DNA of 64,000 nucleotides. Origin: Leptoclinus maculatus (taxonomy: Eukaryota; Chordata; Actinopteri; Perciformes; Stichaeidae). Position numbers and translations under genes: made by a program. The notes beneath the pieces were generated by a model, which made no database searches, was not told where the DNA came from, and worked only from the letters and a program-made list of their open reading frames with translations. This document shows, piece by piece, positions 1 to 13,200 of this stretch (position 1 is its first letter; each line of letters starts with the position of its first letter). Location of the stretch: NCBI GenBank assembly GCA_032191485.1, contig JAVDOI010000019.1, positions 1,029,001 to 1,093,000 of the forward strand, written 5' to 3'.

Positions 1-240
1 CGAAATATATTTTCTGCTCTCAAATAACACATAGGGTTCAAACAAATACTAACAAAAACCTTTATCTGATATGACACAGAATGACCCATAAATTCAGTAT
101 ATAATACACACCTGCAACCACATCCCACATGCCAGAGCATTCTTGTGTGTTCCAACATCACGCCCATGATCTAATAAAGCAGCACAACCGTCACAACTTA
201 TCTTTATCTCCGTGTTTCTATCTCTTGTCGTCCTTTTCAG

Positions 241-3200
241 GAAATCAAACCCCAGAGTCATTTCAACCACGGCTACAGTGAGACCGTCAGCCGTAAAAAC
301 CATGTGGACGACTACAGCACCTGGGACATCGTCAAAGCCACACAGTGAGTGGAGCTTATGGATATGTAAAATATACGCGTTGTTCTCTCACGACGACATC
401 AAGATGAGCTTTGCGCTCTTTCGATCATGTGGTCAGACTTTGATGCAACCTCAGAAAATGATGAATGGATTTGGAATATTGGAATATTGTGTGTGTGTGT
501 GTGGGTGTGGGGTCAGTGTGGCTAGGTTTTCTGTGTTTAACCCTCTGTTCGTCTGGAGACTTTAATCCCTCTGCGCTCCTCTTCCTCAGGTACGGCATCT
601 TCGAGCGCTGCAGGGAGCTGGTGGAGGCGGGCTTCGATGTTCGGCAGCCAGACAAAGAAAACGTAACACTCCTTCACTGGGCCGCCATCAACAACAGGAT
701 AGATTTGGTCAAGTGAGTCCAGTCACGTTTTGCAGTTGGTGGCGGCGGCACAGTACCAGAGAGGTTAGAGACTTGGATGGTTGTTGAGTCCAAAATCCCA
801 GGACTGGCTGGAGATATGCGGTCGTCAGTTCACAAGAGTGAATTTGAAATATGAAGCAAAAAATGACAGGAAAAAGAATTGTGCTCAGCCAGCATACCCT
901 AAATATAAGTTACATGTGGGAGCTGCTTTTCTCTTCTTTTTTGGACACAATTTTCTCTGCTTGGACAGCTTTTCCTGTGTACTTTTTCCACTGAGCCCTT
1001 TACCCCCATCAGAGGAAAACAGAGGCCCTGTTTCTAAACACAGAGATTTGAACTAGCTTGATTCAGGTCGCTCAGTGAAGACAAGGTTAGCGCAAATTTA
1101 GCAATGAACTGGCTGTAGTTGCAAATGTATTAAGGTGTGGAAGACAGCGTAAATGTTCCCCAACTCTGTAAATACTAATTACTTCTTAAAATAGGTAATG
1201 TTACAGGAATTCAAGGGTCAAAATGAGTATCGAGCTCAGTCAATGCAGTCCTGCCTTTCATCAAGACAGCAGGATATAGTGTGGAACTCCCAACATGTAC
1301 TCTAATTGAGTAATAAAGGTTCAGTAGGCAACTTCACTTTTTGACACATTTGCTCTGTTACAATATCCTGATTAAATTATCTTATGAGACAGATAATTTG
1401 GGAAGAAATCTTCCTCCTCTGCCTCCTTTTAGTCCTACTAACAGTATTATCAAGACTCCACAGAGAAAAACAACCAATCAGAGCCGTACTGTCATTATTT
1501 TCTCAAATAATCAGCTAATTGTCTACAAAATTGTAAAAATAGAAGAAAAAAGCCTAGAAATACTCATCACACTTTCTTAGACCTCAAAATGACGTCTTGA
1601 AATACGATATAAAGATATATTCGATGTACATAAAACCGATAAATCCTCACATCTGAGGAGCTAGAACCAGAGTATGTTTGGCATTTTTTCCTTGAAAAAT
1701 GAGTGAAATGATGAATCGATTGCCAAATTAGTTGCAGATTAGTTTCAGCTCCACTCGTGTTCCCCACTTTTATGACAGCTTCAGTGCATCTTTGGATTTG
1801 TTTTGCAGACACTGGTTTCGGCTTGGTGTTGCCTACTGTGTATAGTTTTTATGGGCTCCAGGTCCGAGTATTTTGTCAGAAGATAAGCCAACAATCTTAT
1901 CCGTTGTATTTAAACCAGTTATACAGCCCACACCTAGATTAGATTACCTAAATGAGATTCTCGGGTGAATTAATGACGATATGAAGTTCCACCTGACGAT
2001 TGTGTTTGTGTGTGCAGGTACTACATATCAAAGGGAGGCATAGTGGACCAGCTGGGAGGAGACCTCAACTCCACACCTCTGCACTGGGCCACCAGGTGAC
2101 ACACACTCACTGCAGATAACACATCTGCCATTTGGTGGACATGTGGAATCCACGGAGCCCTTATTTATTATTATTTGAAATGTAATTCATGCCTTAACAC
2201 AATGTTTCCTTTCGTTCCTTCAAATTGATGTTCACTAATCGTTATAACGGAAAGCAGCTGAATCTAAGACGCACCTTTTGTTAGCGTCCCGATTGTGGTC
2301 GCCAGAACATTTTAAAGTTATTTATTTATTTTACTTTTCAGAGAAGACAGTTTCTCCAACTTCCTCTGTGTCTCGTTCTAAATCCCTCCTACAAGCACAC
2401 ATTTATGACTCAGCTTGACTGAGGGTCTTATTCCTTTTTGTGATGCTCACTCAGTCATAATGTAACTGCTGAGAAGGGACAGGGCTCGCCAACATCTCTC
2501 CCAAGCAGACAGTCGGGGGGGGGGGGGCATGAAGCGCTCCTCGTCCTGAATTATTGATAGATTTGACACACGGGGATCCGCACCATCGACGCCACACACA
2601 CACTCGCACACACTCGGGAGCCGTGTATCTCCCTCCACCACCCGGTCTCCACCCGCCGGTGACCTTTAAAAGCCCCCCAGCCTCCTCTCGTCTGTGTGAC
2701 CACAGCCGCTTAGACGCATGCTGGAAGCACCGGGTGTTTCTAGTGAAAGTCCTAGAACACAGACGTTGCATTTATTCTACATTTTTTACCAGTCATTGTT
2801 GTCCTGCAGGGGGAGGTTTACCTTGCAGACAAGGTTAGTAATGAAAATACATTTTGAAAACTCAATATGCTATATGCAATAAAAGCAAGTAACAAATCAC
2901 CCGCTACACCGCAGAGACAAACATCAAGCGATAAGAGCAGGGAGTCAGTCCCTCGATGTCGCGGCAGCATATGAGGCGACATCATTTCACGTGTAAATAA
3001 GGCAGTTTAACAGCAGCCGGAGTAAATGAGACTCTGATCTTTGGACTGTTGAGTTTAAGCCTGGTCACTCACTCAGCATCTAAATGGTGTAATCACGTGA
3101 AAATGGCTTTGGCCTTCTTCACCCCAAACCTCAGGAGAAAGGCAGGAGTTATTTGTTCCTGCGTGTCACCGGCTATTAGCACACTACTGTTCATTTTAAA

Positions 3201-6200
3201 AGATGTTATTCTTAGAGAGTTGTCGGAATAAGAAGTGTCCTTTTTGTTCTGCGCTCATCTCCCCCCAGACAAGGCCATCTATCCATGGTGGTGCAGCTCA
3301 TGAAGTACGGCGCCGACCCGTCTTTGATCGACGGCGAGGGCTGCAGCTGCGGGCATCTGGCCGCGCAGTTCGGCCACACCTCCATCGTGGCCTACCTCAT
3401 CGCCAAAGGACAGGTAGGAGACGTTAACACTGCGGCTCATTTGTCATGCACAAAATGGTGCTTTTCACAACAGCAAAGGTGCTTGTGTGACGGGGGATCT
3501 TTAGGAAGTTCACTGCAGTCCACCGGGTTGTTCTTAAAGACAGAGACAGATGTTGCTGTGATAGCAAAAGTCTGTTTTGAAATTAATTGGCACCAGTCCT
3601 CTCCAGTAGGGGGAGCCCTATTGCTTCTCTTTTCCACCTCTCACTCCTTCAGTTTTTTGATTGCATCTTTCCTCTGTATCAGGATGTGGACATGATGGAT
3701 CAGAACGGCATGACTCCTCTGATGTGGGCGGCTTACAGGACACACAGGTGCGTACGTGTGTAATTTGTGCGTGTTTCTGCTACAGCTCGGTGATTCATTT
3801 CAAGCTCAAACCTCTTAAACACCGACAGTTACCACTGTACCACGCGAAAGCTCGAGCATGTTTCTGCTGACTGCAGCCACACGCACAACTTGCTCATGCA
3901 TGAACGAGTCGACATTCATCAGACAGACTCCAAACACAGAAACAAGTCAGCTTCATCTGAATATTCCCTGTCTGGCCTTCATTTAAAAATGTACTTATTG
4001 ACCCATTAGCTGCAAAAAAAATGTGTATGAAAACGAATGAGGTAATGATTAAGAGCTTCTGTAAATGATAATGTAAGAAATTCAATCTGAGGCAAACTAA
4101 TTTCAATGGATCCTTTTCTAATAACATTGAAGGCTTTCTAGTAGCTGAAATGTGCTGCTGTTTCAAGCTAAAATGGCAACAAAAACAATCTGGTTCCAGC
4201 TTCTTAAATGTGATGCTTTTTTGTCATACTTGATAGTAAACTGAATATCTTTGGGGCAGTAGTAGTAGTAGTGTTATTGGTGTCATTATGGTTAGGATGA
4301 AAAAGGAGGCTGAGCAGAGGGGTGCTCAGTTGTTTGCAATCTGCAACCACACCGCTGCATGCCACCAAATCCTACACACTGTCCCTTTAAACCGATGGAG
4401 TTTGGTTCTAAAGTGTTGGATATGAGCCAGATTCAAATCCTGTCCTATTTTTTTGTGATCACCTTCCCGTTATCTTTGTCCATCTTCGTCCTTGTGACGA
4501 GCCGGCTTGTTTGACTGGATTTCCCCCCCCCCTTGTGTAACAGCGTGGATCCCACTCGGCTGCTACTGACCTTCAACGTCTCTGTCAACCTGGGCGACAA
4601 ATATCACAAGAACACGGCGCTGCACTGGGCCGTGTTGGCTGGCAACACCACCGTCATCAGCCTGCTGCTGGACGCCAACGCTAACGTCGACGCACAGAAC
4701 ATCAAGGTAACGCCTTGATCCACTGTCTTCGTGTGCCTGTACTGCCGTATTATTTAGATTCATCCAGAGCTTTTTGGAATGGTAGATTTGTACAGACCTT
4801 TCTTGTGTTTGTTTGCTTTTAGGGCGAAACACCGCTAGATCTCGCCAAGCAAAGGAAGAACGTTTGGATGATCAATCACTTACAGGAAGCGCGGCAAGCC
4901 AAAGGCTACGACAGCCCATCCTACCTGAAAAGACTCAAGATGGACAAGGTACACATTCAGACACACAAACACACATGCTCAAATACATTACATTATATGT
5001 GAAAAGAGACGGGACGGGCAGGCATGGAGTAGAAGAAAACATCAAGCAATTTGAACCAATAGACAGATCTGATCTCTGCTGTAAAGACACGCACACCTTT
5101 GTGTCTCTGTCTCAGTTCAGACGGACATGCTCAGACCAGCCTGTCCACACTTGAACCGCTGCACTGCTGCAGCATCACAGCATGTCTGGGGTTGTGATTA
5201 GCTTTCAGTCCAAAGCTGGCCCCCGATCAGACAGTCTGACAGGGAGGAGATGACTCTTAAATGACGGGTTATGTCTGATATTACAACGACCGGAAAATAC
5301 AGGGACAACTTTTAGAGCGTCCAAGTCACCACAGTGGGTGACTTGACATGCATCCTGATAAATAACCTCTTCTACTCAAGCTTTGAACTTTGAACACAGA
5401 ATGTTTCTATGTTGATTTAGTTTTCAGAAATATTAAAGATCGTGGATGCATAAACTTGTTGTTGTTACTAAAACTGTTTTTACCTCTTGTTGTCTTTCCA
5501 CTTGTCTGCTGGGATGTTGTTAGTTCATGAAGGTAACTTTTAGAATGAGACAGTAAGCATGTAAAAACAGGACTAGAATTGCTGCCCATCTGAGGTTTGC
5601 CTCACCTTTAGTCCAGATCCCTAGTGTCAGGCCCAGTGCTGTCGTGAGTAGAGCTTTACAGGCCGTGTCTAGATTTGTAGAATACATCTAACTTGTTTGG
5701 TTTGCTGTTTACCTTTCTTTATATCTCCACAGCTGAGAGAGACAAATGTGATTCAATACAAATAGCTATAAAAAGACGTAACACTTGATTTTGTATAAAC
5801 ACTTTATTTGCTTGCTATTTAACCATGAAACTTAGAATAATTACCTATTTCGCTGTGATTTCTCCGATGACTCTTCTAATATTCAAAGCAAACTGCCGTT
5901 TGCACTCTGATCAGCCAGTAGAGAGATGTGTATGGTCGTGATTCATTACCCTGGCTGATGTGAATTATAGGAAATATTTGTACTTTTACGAAGCTCAATG
6001 GGACTCCTTCCTGCTTGTAAAAATCTCATCTGTTTTTTCCATTTTTTGTCTCGTCTCATCTCTTGCCCAACTTCCCCGTTTCTTATCAATCTTCATTTTC
6101 TCTGTCTCCCCCAAATGCTTTGTCTTTCACCTTGTTTCTCCACCACTCCACCTTCTTTCTATGCCTTCGTTTTCACCACCTCTACCACATCTCTCCTCTC

Positions 6201-7232
6201 CTATACCTCCCACCCTCCTGTTTGTTCTTCTATCGTCTCCTTCCTCTCCTCCTCCTGCAGGAGTTCAGGCAGAAGGTGATGCTGGCGACACCCTTCCTGG
6301 TCATCTGGCTGGTTGGTTTCATCGCTGACCTGGACATCGACTCCTGGCTGATCAAGGGCCTCATGTACGCCGGCGTCTGGATCACCGTGCAGTGCCTCTC
6401 CAAGTACGTCTCAATTACATGAACGACACAGATAACACACCCATACACTAGCATACACACAGGACTAGTATTACCTCGGGATTTCATGTCATTTTTCAAA
6501 TCACCCCCTAATGTCTATGTTTTCGCCAAGTCTGTATTTAACTCAAATTTACTGACGTCAAGGCTCTGCTTAACATTTGGTTATTTTTGCTTATTAAAAA
6601 AATATTTTCACTGCGGTCAAAAGACAGGTCCCGCACGCACCTGCGTTAACAACCTCACTGTACCATATATTACATTTATATAACAACAATAACACAATCA
6701 TATTGTTCCCATTTTAAGGGTGATACAATCATAAAATATGACAACAGACGTTCCAAGCTTCATTCTAAAACCTCAATCAAAGCATGTAGCGAGATGAAGG
6801 TCCTGAATTTGCACCCAGAATGCTGTCAAAACTTTTAATATTAATAATTGCCTACAGCCTCCATAATTTCCGGGAAAGAGGCAGAAAAAACGACCCCAAA
6901 TCACACCGCACTGGACTGATATTATCACATGACCTCTGTGTTGGGTCATTTGCGGTGGAAGTTTTCTTGTCGAATTGCAGTCATGGCAGATTCTCAGTTA
7001 TTACAAATCACTAGAGGTCTCCGGGTGATACTAGTCCCAATGTCCCAGTTTAGATCCGAATGTCGTGACACCACACACACACGTTATACTACAATAGATT
7101 TACTTCACACACCCCTGAATACACACATTCTTTATTGCACCAGCACATAAACTACACACACACATATTCTTGCGTGCAAACAAACATGTAATTTCCAACA
7201 TTCCACACCATTCATTAACAAATACTCCCTTA

Positions 7233-7281
<49 letters not shown>

Positions 7282-10200
7282 TGTTCCCCCTACTTAAGCC
7301 CCATTACCTCTGCCACCTGGTCCTGCTGCTGTAGTTTGTTGTGCCCCTCAATACTGTTTGCTCTGTGACTAAAATAACACACATTACGCAGTGTGTTAGC
7401 TTCTTTTTACTGACATTCTTGGAATACCTACTTGCTGAAAAAACAATGGTGACTGTGAGTCCAACTGCAGGTTATGGGTTGGTTTATTTTTGCTGCTGTC
7501 TGCAGGATTCAGATCTAACACCCAGGTTTGCATTCGAGGGCCTTGATATATTGAACACATAAGTTATGAGCTGAGCAGTGGGAATGATGCCCATTAAAGG
7601 ACAATTCTGGCTTCTTATGATTTGACTTTTTATCTACAGAAATAAGTTCTAACGAGACAAAAATTCCGAACTGAACAGATGACCATTTTAAGAACCACTG
7701 CTGATCACTATGACCCTCCTCCTGTCTCCTGTCTCCTCTCTCCTCGCAGGGCTTTCTTCGACCACTCCATGCACAGCGCTCTCCCTCTGGGAATCTATCT
7801 GGCCACCAAGTTCTGGATGTACGCCACCTGGTTCTACTGGTTCTGGAACGATATCCTTTTCCGTCTTAAGACGGCATCAGTCTTTGTTCTTTCTTAGAGC
7901 GACAGTTTGACATTTTGGGGAAATTCCTTTATCTTGCTGTGAGGTAGATGAGAAGAATGATCCGTACGGGACACACAAACAGTCAGCAGCCGATTAGCTT
8001 AAAAAAGAATTGGGATGACTTCCCATGGAGCTTTGTTCTGTGCAATATGAGACTGAACGTCTTTATGGTCATACAGAATGTGGTAGTTGCTCAGTCAGAT
8101 TAGTCCCATGCCAATGCTTCCTGACCGCTCACACTGTCTGGAAAACAGACGTCAATTTAAAGCCTTGCACTTTGTGTCACATGCTGGTTAAAACGGGCTA
8201 TTTATCTTTGGCTTATTAGCAATTGCACAAGTCATTCAGCAAAAGCCAAGAGCTTTGATGAATCTGTTGGGGCATTCCAAGCAGGGAGGATCTCAATAAA
8301 ATATAGGCTTGTAAAATTGTTTTTGTTTTTCTGCTGCCTGTGATGCGTTTTGGTTGCAGAGGAGGAAGGTGCTTGTGTTGGCCTGACGGAACATCAGTGA
8401 GATTAAGTAACTTGGACTACTGCAGAAAGAGTTGTAAGAGTGTAAACTCTGTGAAACAACTGCAGGCTCAAACGGTCTCATTGTGATGGAGCTGTGTTAG
8501 GGTTGTGAACAGGGAGTTCAGTGTGTAGCAGCTGCTGGCCGAAAAGCCAACGAAGCGACTCCAAAGAGTTGCAGTTGAACTCAGCGCGGCGACTCTCAGG
8601 TTTTTATTTTATTTTAATGTAATGGAAGAATTGCCTTTCTGTTCGGAGTTCTCGTTTGTGGAAGGCATTTGATTTTATGCCTCACTACTCCGCTAATGGG
8701 GGTAAGATGACTTTGACCTGAGCTCATTGGAAAAGAAAACTGTTCTCTTTTCGGTTCTTGTGAAATGCTGCTGGAGATTTGTTCCGGGCATGTTTTTGGT
8801 GGGTGTATTACGTGTCTACTCAACATAAAATTGATGGAGGGAATCTACCACAATGACAGACCTGCTCCTTAAGCGAGGTTTACACACACGTGCACTCGGC
8901 CTCAAAGAGCAGCGGTTAGGTTGTGTTTCAACCTGCAGTCTGTTTGTTCGTACACGGGTCAAAAGTTGCCCCTTTGACGGCAGGCAGGTTCTTTCTTGTC
9001 TGGAGAGAAAAAAAGAGTTCTTCTCGTCTGCCCTCCAGCTATCAAGGTAGTCATTAAGCCTGTGTGCCGTATCTGCCGTGTGTCTCGTTCCAGTAATGGT
9101 GTCTTTTTTTAGTTGAAAGTCATGTTCCCGACAGCTCAGGGAGGTTCGTTTCTCTCCTGCAGCGTTGTCAAGTGTTGTCTCTCTCTCTCTCTCAGTTGGA
9201 CAGTTGGTTCTTGTTCTTGATGCCTCCGTGCATACAAATGAGTTATATTTTTATAATCACATGTATCTATGCAAATTGAGTGATATGTAAATCAGGAGCA
9301 CTGTGGGACTGGATGGTTCGGTGCTTGTTTTAAGGTGACGCATCGTTTTTCATGCACTGGTGAAGTTTGAGATTTTTGTCTATTTTGCTTCCATAACATG
9401 TCTTCTTTCAGACTAGTGGAAATTAAACATCCAAAATACACATTTAGGTGTTTACTACTTTGTCTGTTTGTGTCTCCTGTCATAGAACTTGTAATACAAA
9501 GAAATGGTCTTAATGTAAGTAATCAACTGGGGAGGTTTCATGCCGATTGACTGTTTTTGTTGTTGTTGTTTTTACCCTATTCACCTATAGTGTCTCCCCT
9601 TAACTAGAAGTTAATGATATATTCAAAGCTCACATATGATCGAGACTGTTGTCATAATGGCGCACACTTTTGGACACTCTTTCCTGGAAGGCATTCATCG
9701 TGTTGCACTTGTTTGTGCACATGAAAAGTGACGGATAGCAGTTGTGTTGAAAATGAACAAAGACGAGAGAGAGAGAGAGTTCAGATCTGACTTCCTCTCC
9801 TCAACACAGCTGCTCAATCTCTGCGTGAAGTTGGCATGAATTAGTGGAAAGGCAGGAAATTACAAAGTCGGAATATCGCAATACAAAAACAAATCCCCTT
9901 TGGCTGAGGTGGGAAAGTTTTGTGCATTGATTAAAAACAAATTGCGACAAAAGTGCAATGAAAACGGATGTATCGAATGAATCGCACCGTACATGTGCTT
10001 GTGATTTGATCGTCCACTGAAGCAGAAATGGCAGCAGATCTGTGTGGAGAGGTGAGGAGACTTAACTCCTCTTAAATAATGCACCATCATGTTTTCTGCT
10101 TTGTTTTTCACTTGTTTGAGGTTTGACTGGGGCTCTTTTAATTACGCTATTCCCTCGTCCTCTGCAATGGTTTTTATGGTACCTGACCACCAGCTGTTAA

Positions 10201-13200
10201 TCTCGATGCACCCGACTTCTCATATTAAACGAAGCATAAGTAGCGGATGGAAACGCATTTTAATTTGCATTTTCTGGAAATTCATTTGAGAATTTGCACT
10301 TAAATTGTGACGTCTGAAAGCAGCGAGGGAAGTGGTTTCCCGAAGCCGTTCCAACGAGCTCTTGGTTTATTGATCTTGGATTTAAGGATGAGAATATAAA
10401 CCTTGTATTTGAGCTGTGGGCTGAAGGACTTCAACATCTGGTTTGAAGCGTCCTGGCCTGACGATTATCTGGTCAGATGTGAATGGAGACGTTTCACTTT
10501 TTGCTGATTTAGGTGACCTTTTGTCCCTCAGTAGACTCAATAGACTCTTCAATGCATTTCCATCAGGTGACCCTGGAGTTTTGTACTGGACTGATGTAGC
10601 ATTAATATCACTAGAGTATGTCTGCACGTCATTGTAAGTCTTCAGCAGCACCCTCTTGCTTGTTGGGTAGGGAGACCTTGTCAAAACCACCTCACCACTC
10701 GGCCTTTCAAAAGAGAACTGGGTGCTAACGGGAGGTGACCACCGTCTCTCCCTGAGGAAGCCTTCAAACCCATTTGTCTGAGGAGTTCCATCGATCGCTC
10801 TGCATCTCCACCGGCCCCTGAGTGAGCAGACCAGTGGCGAGCTCTGAGAGGGTTTGACTCATTAAGTCAACACCCAGTTCTTTGTGGAGATACTTCTGAA
10901 GATCAATGGCTTCATGTGGTCTTTAGGGACTTCTCACTCTGTCAGTGCTGAGTAAGTGCTCCTCAGTGAGGTCATAACTGTGCCAGAGGGGTGAAAGGAA
11001 GGCTGCTGTTGGGGCATGTTATTGAGATGCTCATGGTGTGTGTGTCCCTCGGGCTTCAGAGGACTTTAGTATCGTCTATTATGGTGGATTTGGCCTTTTC
11101 GAGGTTGGTGTTCGCATCCAGATTTAATGAGCCCCCATATATACTTTTGGCATGCATTAAACTTGTAATAGCAACAGTGCAGGTGTTTCATTTGAAGGCC
11201 TAGAATATGATCCCAACACATCAAGTGGAAGCGTAGTGGTCTGCTAGCTTCCATTCTCAAATCTGTTGTGGAAAGAGTATTGGGGGGGGGAAAGGACATT
11301 TGCAGCTGTTTCTCAACGATTCTATAATATTTTAATTCATTTTTTCAAAATTGTGTCATACTCTTCCCACTTTCCCATTTTCAGCCACACATGATCAAAC
11401 CTGGGCCTCTCTGTGTCACTTGGCTGGTTTTCCTGTGGGATGTTAGCTGAGTCATGCCCACCTGCATGAGTGACTCTGCTCGTAATCAGTTACAGGCTTC
11501 ACTTGGTTACACAGAGGACCGTAGAACCTGCACACCAGTGCTCTATGGGAACCAGGTACATGTATACATTCACTGCATAACAGCGTCACACAAACAGTCT
11601 GCTGGTGCTGGTAGTTTTCCTCCGTGAGAGCAGGAATGGTTCATGGTTGCAGCTGAATACAGGACACAGTTTTGTTGACATATTGGCTTAAAAACAGGAG
11701 GATTCTCAGGCAAGAATAAATAGGATTTGATCGTGGGAAAAAAAAAAACAGCAGTTGTTAAAACTGGTCTTCCTTAACCTTCGCTGCACATCTCCCCTTT
11801 GCCACCGTCCACCTGCCCTTCCTGTTAAACACCATCGCTCTGTTCTACAACTTTGGCAAGTCCTGGAAGTCCGACCCGGGAATCATCAAAGCGTCCGAGG
11901 AGCAGAAGAAAAAGGTAAAGACGCCAGCAGCAGCGACACCTTTTGAGAACAATGTTTGAAACCCTACTTGGTGATGATGCTTTCTTGTGTTTCAGCCATT
12001 TGTTTCTCCTTTGAATGTTTTTGATTTTGTTATTTTTGTCGTATCTTACTACACGAAGTGTTAAAGAGCCAGTGTGTAGCACTTTGGGGGGGGGGGGGGG
12101 GGGGGGATCTGTTAGCACTGCGCGGCTAACGTTACAGCAGTCTTGGAAAGGTGGGAGTGAGCAGAGGGCTGATCCTACACACTGTCCCTTTAACTTATGT
12201 GTGCAGTGAATACAGGCGTCCGATCTTTTGTTTTAACGCGAACACGACGCGATCGCGGCCTATTCCTCCGGCCTCTTGGTGTCTCCGTCCCTCATTATCG
12301 CACTCTAACGGGGGACAACAGAGGCCTCTTCTTCCCACCGGGCCCCTGTGATTGATGAAGGGCTATATTTACCCTGCATTGTTCAGGACTCGCCTCTGCA
12401 TCAAAGGCTTCAAAGCTTTCCATTCACTGCGGAGGAGCCCTTCCACCTCTTGTTTTCCTCCGATTTCTGCAGCTTTAGTTTATTTGCACGTAATGTCTGA
12501 CGTAATGTCTGAAAACAATCATATTTTTGCAGATTAACCCCTTATGTTGGTAATGACTGTATGAAAGTGTAAATCCCAGTGTAGCTTTAGTTCAGTGGGA
12601 TCGCTCAGCTCGTAGGCTGTCAGTAGGTCTTCTGTTGCAGTCTGGATTAGAACTCTCCGAGATTCATTTTTTAGTTGGTAGTTCATTTTTGTCTGCTTTA
12701 AAAAAATCTAAAATCCTGCTTTTGTTTCTCTTTTCCTTCCTCCAGACTATTGTGGAGCTGGCAGAGACGGGCAGCCTGGATCTGAGCATATTCTGCAGCA
12801 CCTGCTTGGTAAAGAATCTGACTCTTCTCCTCTTACAAGACATACATGCCGAGCAAAACAGAAATAACAATACAACCTGTTTTGCTCCTTTACGTCTGCG
12901 TCCTTACAGATACGGAAGCCCATCAGGTCCAAACACTGCGCCGTGTGCAACCGCTGCATCGCCAAGTTCGACCACCACTGTCCCTGGGTGGGGAACTGTG
13001 TCGGTACGTCAACGCCGCCGCAGATTCACGACGATGTCACGCTCACTCTCAAGTTGTGGCTTTTTATTGTGGCGTTTTATCAGCTCCATATTCCACTCTT
13101 AACAAGCAGCATGTGTCCGGACTCCTGCTCTCAATTTGTTCTTGAGGGAAATGCTGAACTGTTCCAAATTCCAGCAGATTTAGTTTGATTATTACAAGGA

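Noticed and set aside
5960..6422. Long plus-strand ORFs leading into the zdhhc17 exon at 6261
   Set aside because: They arise from the pyrimidine-rich intron end; the CCTGCAG acceptor and family alignment place the exon start at 6261.
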